Of a stretch of 14,571 nucleotides of DNA, positions 1 to 7,438 are shown piece after piece; the stretch's first letter is position 1, and the number at the start of each line of letters is the position of its first letter. The notes beneath the pieces are model-generated. The model searched no databases. It worked only from the letters and a program-made list of their open reading frames with translations, and was not told the origin of the DNA. A program made the translations under genes and the position numbers. The stretch is taken from contig JBEKHI010000203.1 in assembly GCA_050012355.1 (NCBI GenBank), positions 1 through 14,571 of the forward strand, written 5' to 3'. Source of the DNA: JBEKHI01 sp050012355. GTDB taxonomy: Bacteria > Actinomycetota > Actinomycetes > Streptosporangiales > Streptosporangiaceae.

Positions 1-105
1 AGCGCCACCTGGCCCGCCTTTTACCTGGTGAGTGCGGCACCAACCATCAAAGAGTGTGGGTAATGCAGCACCGACCAGGAAAGTGCCGCTACCGGGGCGG
101 GGGAA
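1..105. other. Window edge, no gene seen
   Basis: No coding region is supported here. It lies just downstream of the minus-strand methyltransferase. An imperfect hairpin, with arms at 65-71 and 83-89 (6 of 7 pairs, 11-base loop), could help end that transcript, but it has no T-tract and is not called as a terminator. A degenerate 14-base direct repeat (33-46 and 64-77, 12 of 14 identical) is also visible, with no known meaning. Confidence 0.4.
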
Positions 106-909
106 TTAACCCGGTTTGCGGGCGATGCCGTGATGGCCGAAACTGACGGTTTTCGCGCCGGGGTCGATGTCTGGCAGCCATTCCGCACCCGAGACGAGGC
201 CGGGGCCGATGAGCTCGAAGCCGGTGAAGAAGCGGGCGACATCGGCGCTGCTGCGGAGCGTGAGGTTCAGGGGGGCCAACTGGTTGTATCGCTGAGACGT
301 CTCGCCCGACACCTCGGGATCGATATCGGCAGCGCCGTGGGCCACGACCAGGAAGCTCCCGGGAGGGACGGCGTCGGTAAGGCGACGCACGATCCCGTAC
401 GGGTCCTCCGCGTCGGGAATGAAGTGCAGGACCTGGAAGATGAGGATGGCGATCGGCTGGGAGAAGTCCAGGGTTTGCGCGGCACCGGACAGAATCGTGT
501 CCACATCACGCAGATCCGCCTGCAGATAGTCCACCGCTCCTTCGGGTGAGCTTCGCAGTAGTGAGCGGGAGTGCAGTATGACCTGCGGGTCGTTGTCCAC
601 GTAGACGATCCGGGAGGACGGTGCCACCCGCTGAGCGACCTCGTGAGTGTTGTCGGCGGTGGGCAGTCCGGATCCGATGTCGAGGAACTGCCGGATGCCG
701 TATTCGGTCGCCAGCAGGGTGACCGCACGGGCCAGGAACTGCCGCGTCAGCCTGGCGACCACCGCCACGTACGGAACAACCTCCCGCACCCGGTCTCCAA
801 CGGCGCGGTCAGCGGCGAAGTGATCCTTCCCGCCGATCCAGTAGTTCCAGATCCTGGCCGAGCTCGGGGTCTTGGCGTCGAAACCCGGCAGGTCGTGTTC
901 TTCCGCCAT
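106..909 (-). CDS. SAM-dependent methyltransferase, PF04672 (Methyltransf_19) type
   Basis: A predicted cytoplasmic S-adenosylmethionine-dependent methyltransferase of 267 residues, the usual length for this actinobacterial family. The family-typical N-terminus is ARIWNYWIGGKDHF (residues 18-31). The SAM-binding glycine loop FLDIGSGLPT follows at 75-84, and the acidic end of the next strand is YVDNDP at 103-108. The family is very abundant in streptomycete-like genomes and its substrates are mostly unknown, so none is proposed. The ATG start at 909 places the conserved motif at the expected distance, but the ribosome binding site is weak. Its stop is at 106-108. Twenty-four bases upstream of the start lies the stop codon of a broken second copy of the same family, so this gene probably once sat downstream of a tandem paralogue. 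It diverges from the VOC-fold gene at 1093. Confidence 0.88.
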   Translation of the reverse strand: MAEEHDLPGFDAKTPSSARIWNYWIGGKDHFAADRAVGDRVREVVPYVAVVARLTRQFLARAVTLLATEYGIRQFLDIGSGLPTADNTHEVAQRVAPSSRIVYVDNDPQVILHSRSLLRSSPEGAVDYLQADLRDVDTILSGAAQTLDFSQPIAILIFQVLHFIPDAEDPYGIVRRLTDAVPPGSFLVVAHGAADIDPEVSGETSQRYNQLAPLNLTLRSSADVARFFTGFELIGPGLVSGAEWLPDIDPGAKTVSFGHHGIARKPG

Positions 910-933
910 TGCGACACTCTAGACGATCGGCGC

Positions 934-975
934 TTAACCGGCTTTTCGCGCGATGCCGTTGTAGCCGAATATGCT
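934..975 (-). pseudogene. 3' remnant of a second PF04672-type methyltransferase
   Basis: Read on the minus strand, this stretch encodes SIFGYNGIARKAG followed by TAA. The intact methyltransferase next to it ends VSFGHHGIARKPG followed by TAA. An ungapped comparison of the 42 bases with 106-147 gives 31 identities by hand count. Similarity fades beyond position 975, and no start codon or SAM-binding motif can be found upstream, so only the last 13 codons survive. The best explanation is deletion of most of a tandem duplicate. A gene-conversion scar is an alternative. Confidence 0.7.
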
Positions 976-1092
976 TAGTCTCCTGTCGCAGGCGGAGCGG
1001 AAGAACTCCTGGCAACTGCGCGCCGAAGTTGCGCCCTTGAAGTCGCAGAGAAAGTTGTCACAGACAGATGAGCAGGCAAGGCTTAGCCGCTA

Positions 1093-1518
1093 ATGTCAGT
1101 GCTCGTGCCGCGCTTGATCCCAGAGCTGATCTGTTCCGACCTCGGTCGCAGCCTCGCCTTCTACCGCCTGCTCGGCTTCACGTTCAAGTACTCCCGCCCC
1201 AAGGAGCGCTTCGCCTACCTCACCCGCGATGGCGCTGACCTGATGCTGGAGCAGCCCGCGACCCGCGATCGCCTCTACCCGCGCGCGGAGCTAGCCCACC
1301 CCTACGGCCGGGGGATCAACCTGTCCATCAACGTCGACCACGTCGATGAGATCCACGCCGCGGTGGTACAGGCCGGTCACGAACTGTACCTCCCCTTGGA
1401 AGAGCGCTGGTATGACCGCGCTGACGACGCCATCGGCGTCCGCCAGTTCGCCGTGCAAGACCCTGACGGGTACCTGCTGCGGCTTACACAAGGCATCGGC
1501 ACCCGCCCGCTGTTCTGA
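1093..1518 (+). CDS. VOC-superfamily protein (glyoxalase/bleomycin-resistance fold)
   Basis: A 141-residue single-domain vicinal-oxygen-chelate protein. The first beta-alpha-beta module reads PELICSDLGRSLAFYRLLGF (residues 10-29), with LMLEQ at 50-54. The second module ends with the family signature QDPDGYLLRLTQ (122-133). Length and pattern resemble bleomycin-binding resistance proteins, which dimerise and sequester the drug rather than cleave it. Substrate cannot be read from sequence, and a glyoxalase- or dioxygenase-like enzyme remains possible. The start at ATG 1093 is supported by the fold beginning immediately after it. The purine-rich AGGCAAGG upstream is about 11 bases away, so initiation may be weak. 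It stands alone, diverging from the methyltransferase. Confidence 0.85.
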   Translation: MSVLVPRLIPELICSDLGRSLAFYRLLGFTFKYSRPKERFAYLTRDGADLMLEQPATRDRLYPRAELAHPYGRGINLSINVDHVDEIHAAVVQAGHELYLPLEERWYDRADDAIGVRQFAVQDPDGYLLRLTQGIGTRPLF

Positions 1519-1524
1519 CACGCC

Positions 1525-1546
1525 GCCTTTGCTTCCGCCCAGAGGC
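1525..1546 (+). terminator. Possible hairpin terminator after the VOC gene
   Basis: The arms GCCTTTG (1525-1531) and CAGAGGC (1540-1546) form a 7-pair stem with one G-U wobble and an 8-base loop, starting 6 bases after the VOC stop codon. No T-run follows, which is common in actinobacteria but leaves this weakly supported. Confidence 0.3.
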
Positions 1547-1825
1547 AGCGTAAGAGGCACCAGAGGATCAACTTGCCGGACGTTGAATGCCGATCTTCCG
1601 GAAAAGCCTGGTTCATCCCGGGGGGATGGTCGCGGTGGCGTGCAAGTGGCGCGGGCTGCGGGTCGTGGCGTGCCGTTGCCGCGGGCGGCGCTGTGCGGAG
1701 GCATCTTCTCCCGGGTTGGTGCACTCCGGCTGCCGGGCATATCCGGGCATTGCGGACGGGGAATGTGCGCTAAGCCGGGAGAAGTCAGCTGGCCGCCAGC
1801 GGGTTCGGGCCGGCTGCCGCGCCCA

Positions 1826-1854
1826 GCCGAGATGGAGGACTTTCCGGTCTCGGC
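1826..1854 (-). terminator. Perfect 7-bp stem-loop downstream of the STAS gene
   Basis: GCCGAGA (1826-1832) pairs perfectly with TCTCGGC (1848-1854). A further inner GGA/TCC stem (1834-1836 with 1843-1845) closes a 6-base loop. It lies about 95 bases beyond the stop codon of the minus-strand STAS gene and is symmetric, so it could serve either convergent transcript. Its distance from both stops makes the function uncertain. Confidence 0.3.
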
Positions 1855-1949
1855 AATGCGGCACCCGCCAGCAACGGGGCACGAGTCAGGAGATCACGCG
1901 AGCAGCACCTGAACCGTTAGCACCACGGGGCGGGCGCAGGAGCGGGTGG

Positions 1950-2291
1950 CTAGTCCAGCGTGACGACAGTGACGATCTGGTCTAGGCCGGAGACCTTCAG
2001 CAGGGTTTCGTTGATGGGTCCCGCTGCCGCGACCTGGATGGTGAGCCGGGCTTGCCTGGCGGCGATGAACAATTCCCGGATGGCGGCGCTGTCGCAGTAG
2101 GTGACCGCGGTCATGTCGGCGGTGATGGCGCTGGAGGTGGCGGCAGCCTGGGCGAGGGCGGCCTGGAATTGCCCGACGTTGGTCAGATCGATGTCACCGG
2201 CGGCACGCACGATGGCGGGTTCACGTTCGCTGGCGGGCAGGAACTCAAACCGGGCCTGCGGGCTGTTAGCTGGGCTGGCGTCGTTAGTCAT
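1950..2291 (-). CDS. STAS-domain anti-sigma factor antagonist
   Basis: A 113-residue cytoplasmic protein of the SpoIIAA/RsbV type. The STAS fold is visible as GDIDLTNVGQFQAAL (residues 32-46), then TYCDSAAIREL (64-74). The motif Asp67-Ser68 matches the regulatory phosphoserine position of RsbV and SpoIIAA, although the Gly that usually follows two residues later is Ala. In partner switching, the unphosphorylated form binds an RsbW-type kinase and frees the bound sigma factor or other partner. The ATG start overlaps the stop codon of the 1402-residue kinase by four bases (ATGA), which indicates translational coupling. The cognate kinase and phosphatase are therefore probably the two C-terminal domains of that protein. 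No sigma factor gene lies in the window, so the final target is unknown. Confidence 0.9.
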   Translation of the reverse strand: MTNDASPANSPQARFEFLPASEREPAIVRAAGDIDLTNVGQFQAALAQAAATSSAITADMTAVTYCDSAAIRELFIAARQARLTIQVAAAGPINETLLKVSGLDQIVTVVTLD

Positions 2292-5200
2292 CGCTTCAGG
2301 TCCTTGGTCAGGGTCACCGTCGTCCCGTGCGCGGACGGATCGATCAAAACGTCATCCATGAGGGCGTGCATGAAAATTATCCCGTGACCCCGGGTGCCCG
2401 GGGCGGGCGGCTCGCGGTCCGCGGGAGGAGACCGCCAGCTCCCGGTGTCCACGACAGTCAGCTGGACCATGCTGTGGGCCACGTGAGCGGTGAGGGTGAT
2501 CAGGACTGGTGCCGCGTCGTCGCCGCGCCCGGCGGTGGCGTGTTCGACGGCGTTACCGGCTGCCTCACCCACTGCGATCATGATGTCAGTGTTTTCCCGG
2601 CCGCCGATGCCGGCTGCCGACAGCCAATGCCGCAACCTAGCTCGAAGCAAGGCCAGGCAGGAGGGATCGTCTGCTGGTAGCTGGACAGTCAGCGGGGCAG
2701 GCGGGTGCCGGTAGATCAGGACGGCGACGTCGTCTTCATAGCCCGTCGCGGGCGTCATCGCCGACATGACATGGTCCGCGACATCGTCGGGATGGTCCTC
2801 GGCGTGTTCGGCAACCGTGACCGCCGCGGCATCGATCCCTTTGTCCAGCGGCTGGTTCCGCCGCTCGATGAGTCCATCGGTGTACAGCATCAAGGTCGCG
2901 CCGGGCGGGAGCGTCGCGGTCGCCTGGCTGCGCTGCCAGTCAACGGGCATCATGGCCAGCGGCAGGGACCGGGCCTGGTCGAGCAGGCGGTAATCTTCTC
3001 CGGCCGCGACGAGGATGGGCGGCGGGTGCCCGGCGCAACTGTAGGTGACCGTCCCGGCCGCGGGATCAAGGATCGCGCAGAACACGCTGGTACATTCCGC
3101 CCCCGGGATCCGGCTGGCGAAAGTGTCCAGATCGGTGAGGGCCTCGGCGGGGCCGGGAGCGCGCAGCAGGACGGCCTGGCTGGCGGAGCGGAGCTGGCCC
3201 ATGACCGCGGCGGCGGGCAGCCCCCGGCCGACGCAGTCACCGGCGACGACGCCGATGCGATGTCCGGGCAGCGGGATTACGTCATACCAGTCGCCGCCGA
3301 CTTCGAGTGGGGGAACCGCCGGGGTGTACCGGGCGGCGAATCCGTGCGGCAGCTCGGTGGGGGCGAGGATGGCGTGCTGAAGAGTGAGCGCGACGGCGCG
3401 GGTCTGTTCGTAGTCCCTCGCCTTCGCGAGGACCTGGGCTAGGTGGCTGGTGAGGACCAGGAACAACTCCCGCACTTCGGCGCTTACGGGCCGTCCGGCC
3501 GGGAATTCCGCCGCGATGGCCGATGAGCCGGTCCCGTCGAGCGGAGCTGAGAGCAGGCTGGCGTCCCCGTCACCCGGTAGCACGGCGACCGAGGCGGCTG
3601 GCTGATACCGGACGACGTCCAGCGCTTCCGTGACCGCGGAGGAGACACCTTGGCCCGGGGCGAGCCGGGGCCATCCGGTAATGGCGGGATTGTCCTCGCT
3701 GGACCATAGCGCGGTTGTCACCTGGCTGGCGTGTACCGCGGCGGCGATCTCACGGGCGGCCGTGGTGAGCATCTCGGAGATCTCCCCGGCCGCGGCCAAG
3801 GCGGCCGCGAAACCAGCCAGGGTGGCTTCGCGCTGCGAAGCCAGCCGTTCGGCGGTCACGTCCCGCGCGGTGCCGACGAACAGCCGGCCGCGTCCGTCCG
3901 GGCTGGGCAAGCTGGCCGAGCTGCACGCCAGCCAGATCGTGTGCCCGTCGTGGTGCCGCACCGGGATGGTGTACCGGCCGCCGCCGGACCGCTTGTATTC
4001 GTCGTACGCCTGGGTCGTCATCGCCCACCCGTCAGGGTCGGTGCCGGGGTCTGGAACCCAGGGGTGCGGCCAGCGGAACGGCAAGCCCTCCGAGCTGTGG
4101 CCGACCAGGATCAGGAAAGCCTGATTGGCCTCAAGGATGGTGCCTTCCTGATCGGTGAGGAAGAAGCCTTCCTGGAGAGAGTCAATCAAGGTACGGCGGA
4201 ACTGAGATTCGCGATTCCGGAACTTGGCCAGCTCCACGCTGGCCCGCGCCCTGGCGAGCAGCTCGGCGGCGGAGAACGGTTTGACCAGGTAGTCGTCGGC
4301 GCCCGCCTGCAGACCCTCGATGGACGCCTCTTGCCCGGCCCGCGCCGACAGCAGGAGCACCGGTACGGTCGCCGTGCGCGCGTCGGCGCGGAGGGCGGTC
4401 ACCAGGCCTAGGCCGTCCAGGCGGGGCATCATCACGTCGCTGATCACCAGGTCGGGGGCGTCGGCGCGGACATTATCCAGGGCGGACTGACCGTCGTTGA
4501 CCGTGGTGACCTGATAGCCGGCGGAATGCAGCAGCCGGGCCAGGTACTCGCGCATATCGGCGTTGTCGTCGGCGACCAGCACCCGCGCGGGCAGGGCGCG
4601 GCCGAGCTGCTCGAGGACGACGGGGCGCGCTCCGGTGCCGCTGCCGTCCTGCGCGGTCCCGGGCAGCCAGCGCAGGGCTTCCTGGACGAACGGGTCGGCG
4701 GTGGCTGAGACCGTCGCCCCATGACCGGCGAACGGAGCTCCGGCGGAGACAATGGCGTCGGCGGGCAGGTGGGCGTGCCCGAAGGGCAGCCGGATGCTGA
4801 ACGTCGTGCCCGCGCCCTCGGCGCTGGACGCGGTGATGGTGCCGCCGTGCAGCTGGACGAGTTCCTGGACTAGGGCTAGGCCGATGCCACTGCCCTCGTT
4901 TGAGCGCGACCGGGTGTTCTCGATGCGGTGGAACCGCTCGAACAACCGTGGCATCTCGCGAGCGGGGACGCCGATGCCGGTGTCGGCGACCGTGACGACC
5001 GCCTGGCCGCCCTCGGCTCGCACGGCGACGTGGATGGAGCCGTCGAAGGTGAACTTCAGCGCGTTGCTGAGCAGGTTCAGCACCACCTTCTCCCACATTC
5101 CGCGGTCGAGGTAGACCGGCTCGGACAGCGGGGGACAGTCCACGTTGAACGCCAGGCCGGCCCGGTCGATGGCGGAGCGGAAGACGCTGGCCAGCTCGGC

Positions 5201-6496
5201 GGTCACCTGCGCGATGCCGGCCGGTTCGTAGCTCGCCTGCATGCGCCCGGCTTCGATACGGGAGAAGTCCAGCAGCATGTTGACCAGCTTGCCTAGGCGC
5301 AGCCCGTTGCGGCTGATGATCTCCAGCTCCTCGCGCACCTGCGGGTCGGCGTCGGCCAGCCGGCGCCGCAGCTCCTGCACCGGACCCATGATCAGGGTCA
5401 GCGGAGTGCGAAACTCGTGGCTGATATTGGAGAAGAACGCGGTCTTGGCGCGGTCCAGCTCGGTGAGCTCCTCCGCGCGGCGCTGCTGGTCCTGGTAGCT
5501 GTATGCGCTCGCGACTCCCGCCGCGAGGTGCCCGGCCACGAGGCCGATGAACGCGCGGTAGCCCTCGTCCAAGGGCCGGAACCGGTTCAGGGCGGCTACC
5601 AGGAATCCGTATGGAGGGCCGCCGTGGCGGGCCAGCGGTGTTACTAGCGCTTGGACCGGCGGCTCACTCCGTGCCCCGGCCGGCAGGACGGCGAACCGGG
5701 GGCTGACGAGGTTCACCAGCGCGGATTCACCACGCAGCAGCGTCGCGGCTGGCCACACCGGGTCCGGATCCTCGGCCGCGAGCGTGGCCGGAGCGGCCGG
5801 GTGCCCGGCCGCGATGCCGGTGCTCCCCGCCAGCCGGGCGGCGCCGCCGTCGCCGAACAGGTAGGTCAGGGTGAAAGGCAGGTCCTGCCGGTTCCGGTCC
5901 AGCTGCCGTCCGGCGAAGTCGAGGGTTTCCTGCTCGGTGCGTACCACGCTCGGGTCGGAGCCCAGATCGCGCAAGGTCGCCATCCGGCGCTCGCCGATCA
6001 CGCGTTCGGTATCCTCGCTGACCACGCACAGCATGCCGACCACGGCGCCGGCGTCGTCGCGCAGCGGGCTATAGGAGAAGGTGTGGTAGCTCTCCTCCGA
6101 GTAGCCGGACCGCTCCAGGAACAGCAGCAGCGCCTCGTCCCAGGTCGCCCTCCCCGTGGCCAGCACGGTGTCGATGCGCGGGCCGATGTCGTCCCAGATC
6201 TCCGCCCACACCTCGCTGGCGGGCCGGCCAAGTGCCCACGGGTACTTGCGGCCCAGCGTGTAGCGGTAGGCGGCGTTGCAGAAGAACGTCAGCTCCGGAC
6301 CCCAGGCCATCCACATCGAAAAGCGGGATGACAGCAAGATGTCGACCGCCGTCTGCAGGCTCTGTGGCCAGCACTCAGGAAGCCCGAGCGGGGTGGCAGC
6401 CCAGTCCACCGCGGCTAGGTCACGGCCGACCTCTTCATGCGCGGCGAACAACCCAGCCTTCCCCGGACCTGGCTCGGCATCTGCCGCGAGCGCCAC
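2288..6496 (-). CDS. Hybrid histidine kinase/receiver/SpoIIE phosphatase/RsbW-like ATPase
   Basis: A 1402-residue signalling protein with no clear membrane segment. Domains in order: PAS (about 28-165); GAF (190-330); HisKA with FFSNISHEFRTPLT and His360; first GHKL ATPase with N-box NLLSNALKF, DTGIG at 505-509 and GSGIGLAL at 535-542; receiver with Asp643/Asp644, phospho-acceptor Asp687, Ser717 and Lys739; second PAS (about 762-885); GAF-like segment (about 890-1025); SpoIIE-type PP2C with metal-binding Asp1069, Asp1087, Asp1207 and Asp1255/Asp1256; and RsbW-like ATPase with EAAGNAVEH at 1311-1319, VVDTG at 1348-1352 and a GHG loop at 1370-1372. All catalytic motifs look intact. The GTG start is fixed by AGGAG (6502-6506 on the complement), five bases upstream. 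It probably turns sensory input into dephosphorylation of the coupled STAS protein, with the C-terminal domain as opposing kinase. The sensed signal is unknown. Confidence 0.92.
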   Translation of the reverse strand: MALAADAEPGPGKAGLFAAHEEVGRDLAAVDWAATPLGLPECWPQSLQTAVDILLSSRFSMWMAWGPELTFFCNAAYRYTLGRKYPWALGRPASEVWAEIWDDIGPRIDTVLATGRATWDEALLLFLERSGYSEESYHTFSYSPLRDDAGAVVGMLCVVSEDTERVIGERRMATLRDLGSDPSVVRTEQETLDFAGRQLDRNRQDLPFTLTYLFGDGGAARLAGSTGIAAGHPAAPATLAAEDPDPVWPAATLLRGESALVNLVSPRFAVLPAGARSEPPVQALVTPLARHGGPPYGFLVAALNRFRPLDEGYRAFIGLVAGHLAAGVASAYSYQDQQRRAEELTELDRAKTAFFSNISHEFRTPLTLIMGPVQELRRRLADADPQVREELEIISRNGLRLGKLVNMLLDFSRIEAGRMQASYEPAGIAQVTAELASVFRSAIDRAGLAFNVDCPPLSEPVYLDRGMWEKVVLNLLSNALKFTFDGSIHVAVRAEGGQAVVTVADTGIGVPAREMPRLFERFHRIENTRSRSNEGSGIGLALVQELVQLHGGTITASSAEGAGTTFSIRLPFGHAHLPADAIVSAGAPFAGHGATVSATADPFVQEALRWLPGTAQDGSGTGARPVVLEQLGRALPARVLVADDNADMREYLARLLHSAGYQVTTVNDGQSALDNVRADAPDLVISDVMMPRLDGLGLVTALRADARTATVPVLLLSARAGQEASIEGLQAGADDYLVKPFSAAELLARARASVELAKFRNRESQFRRTLIDSLQEGFFLTDQEGTILEANQAFLILVGHSSEGLPFRWPHPWVPDPGTDPDGWAMTTQAYDEYKRSGGGRYTIPVRHHDGHTIWLACSSASLPSPDGRGRLFVGTARDVTAERLASQREATLAGFAAALAAAGEISEMLTTAAREIAAAVHASQVTTALWSSEDNPAITGWPRLAPGQGVSSAVTEALDVVRYQPAASVAVLPGDGDASLLSAPLDGTGSSAIAAEFPAGRPVSAEVRELFLVLTSHLAQVLAKARDYEQTRAVALTLQHAILAPTELPHGFAARYTPAVPPLEVGGDWYDVIPLPGHRIGVVAGDCVGRGLPAAAVMGQLRSASQAVLLRAPGPAEALTDLDTFASRIPGAECTSVFCAILDPAAGTVTYSCAGHPPPILVAAGEDYRLLDQARSLPLAMMPVDWQRSQATATLPPGATLMLYTDGLIERRNQPLDKGIDAAAVTVAEHAEDHPDDVADHVMSAMTPATGYEDDVAVLIYRHPPAPLTVQLPADDPSCLALLRARLRHWLSAAGIGGRENTDIMIAVGEAAGNAVEHATAGRGDDAAPVLITLTAHVAHSMVQLTVVDTGSWRSPPADREPPAPGTRGHGIIFMHALMDDVLIDPSAHGTTVTLTKDLKR

Positions 6497-6501
6497 CGGC
6501 T

Positions 6502-6506
6502 CTCCT
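6502..6506 (-). promoter_or_regulatory. Ribosome binding site fixing the GTG start of the hybrid kinase
   Basis: On the minus strand, AGGAG lies five bases before the GTG at 6496, inside the longer purine run GGAGAGGAGA. This decides the non-ATG start over internal alternatives. Confidence 0.75.
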
Positions 6507-6532
6507 CTCCGTCACGCCCCGAACTCCGCTTA

Positions 6533-6577
6533 CCTAGCTCACCGGAGTTGAACAGCGTAAACGTACGATAACCCGCC
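6533..6577. repeat. 45-base direct repeat, copy 1
   Basis: This copy matches 10491-10535 at 42 of 45 positions without gaps, including a 27-base perfect block (6537-6563). It lies between the divergent hybrid kinase (start 6496) and the vWA gene (start 6721). The two copies are exactly 3958 bases apart and bracket the vWA, PP2C and kinase genes with nothing else coding between them. It contains the dyad at 6557-6572. No transposase or integrase lies nearby. Either a recombination boundary or a duplicated control element would fit. Confidence 0.9.
6557..6572. promoter_or_regulatory. Imperfect palindrome in repeat copy 1, candidate operator
   Basis: GTAAACGTACGATAAC is symmetric at 12 of 16 positions, centred on CGTACG. 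In copy 2 the centre is CGGCCG, so both central bases differ while symmetry is kept. A dimeric regulator binding here could control the divergent hybrid kinase and vWA transcripts. This is inference; no regulator was identified. Confidence 0.4.
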
Positions 6578-6720
6578 TTTACTGGCGACGGTGCGCCAGA
6601 GCGACAACCAGCATCCGGCGAGGTGCGCCGCTGGACGTGAAGCCCGCGGCTGCCGCTGCCGTATTAAACGGTGATGGAAGCAACCCGGCTGCCATCCGTC
6701 GAGACAATGAGTGGAACCTG

Positions 6721-7422
6721 ATGACGGAGTTCGCGCCGCGCGTCAACGAAGACAATCCCGATCCCCGGATCGCTTGTGCGCTTCTGCTTGACACCTCGGG
6801 CTCGATGAGCGGGTCGCCTATCGAGGAGCTGAACAAGGGCTTTGAGCTCTTTTGCCAGGAGATCAAGGACGACGAACTAGCAGCGAAGCGGGCAGAGATC
6901 GCTGTCATAACGTTCGGTGGACAGCCTCAGCTGATGATCCCCTTCACCGAAGGACGCGATCTGGCGCCCCAGACGCTTACCGTGAGCGGGGCTACGCCGC
7001 TGGGGCAGGCGTTGAATCTCGCCTTGGACGAGCTGGAACAGCAGAAAGACGCCTACCGGAAAGCGGGCCTGGAATACTACCGGCCCTGGCTCTTTGTGCT
7101 GACTGACGGGCAGCCCACCGATGGTGAGACTTTCACCGGGGCGGCGGCACGGCTCCGGGACGCGGAGGCTAAGCGCCACGTGTCGGTGTTCTGTATCGGC
7201 ATCGGTGAGGGCGCTGATCTGAAGCACCTTGAGGAACTGTCCGCCCAGCGGAAGCCACTGCGGCTGGAGGGTCTCAGCTTCCGGGAGTTCTTCAGCTGGC
7301 TGTCAGCTTCGCTGGGCTCGGCGTCAGCATCCACCGCGTTCGGCAGCAGCGACTCCAGCGTAGCGACGGCCGAGGAGAACGAGCAGATACCGCTCCCGCC
7401 AGCCGGCTGGGCCTCTGCGTAG
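6721..7422 (+). CDS. vWA-domain protein, TerY-like
   Basis: A 233-residue von Willebrand factor A protein with a complete metal-ion-dependent adhesion site: DTSGSMSG (residues 24-31: Asp24, Ser26, Ser28), Thr92 in SGATPLG, and Asp129 in LTDGQPTD. The opening MTEFAPRVNEDNPDPR and overall length match TerY-like proteins. These occur with a PP2C phosphatase and a kinase in TerY-P triads and are thought to act as a Mg-dependent scaffold or phosphoprotein partner. The ATG at 6721 is preferred. The frame stays open to a GTG at 6637, but the extra 28 residues are Ala-rich and unlike the family. GTGGA lies five bases upstream of the ATG. The stop is 16 bases before the PP2C start, suggesting one operon. 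GC is low for the window: about 57% in four hand-counted 60-base lines. Confidence 0.88.
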   Translation: MTEFAPRVNEDNPDPRIACALLLDTSGSMSGSPIEELNKGFELFCQEIKDDELAAKRAEIAVITFGGQPQLMIPFTEGRDLAPQTLTVSGATPLGQALNLALDELEQQKDAYRKAGLEYYRPWLFVLTDGQPTDGETFTGAAARLRDAEAKRHVSVFCIGIGEGADLKHLEELSAQRKPLRLEGLSFREFFSWLSASLGSASASTAFGSSDSSVATAEENEQIPLPPAGWASA

Positions 7423-7438
7423 GGCAGGGTTACCGCCG

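Larger units (their letters stand above)
1519..1949. other. 431-base gap without a convincing gene
   Basis: Open frames exist here on both strands, but none has a recognisable motif, a good ribosome binding site or a plausible composition. They are rich in Arg, Gly and Pro, as expected for chance frames in high-GC DNA. Two hairpins are visible, at 1525-1546 and 1826-1854. The gap lies between the 3' ends of the convergent VOC and STAS genes, so terminators rather than promoters are expected. Confidence 0.55.

Noticed and set aside
809..1015. Minus-strand frame of 68 codons overlapping the methyltransferase start and its remnant
   Set aside because: It is in a different frame from both the intact gene and the remnant, and has no motif.
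1573..1882. Small frames on both strands in the gap after the VOC gene (for example 1573-1773 plus, 1613-1882 minus)
   Set aside because: They have no ribosome site, no motif and chance-like Arg/Gly/Pro composition, and they overlap each other on opposite strands.
2705..3442. Plus-strand frame of about 245 codons, with similar ones at 3731-4411 and 5651-6331
   Set aside because: All are antisense shadows of the 1402-residue hybrid kinase and carry no recognisable domain.
6548..6574. Sigma-70-like promoter inside the direct repeat (TTGAAC then TAACCC)
   Set aside because: The spacing is about 15 bases and the -10 match is poor. Extracytoplasmic-sigma and SigB-type consensus orders also do not fit, so no promoter is called.
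6637..6720. 28-residue N-terminal extension of the vWA protein from GTG 6637
   Set aside because: The extension is Ala-rich, unlike TerY-type proteins, and no good ribosome site precedes it. ATG 6721 gives the usual N-terminus.
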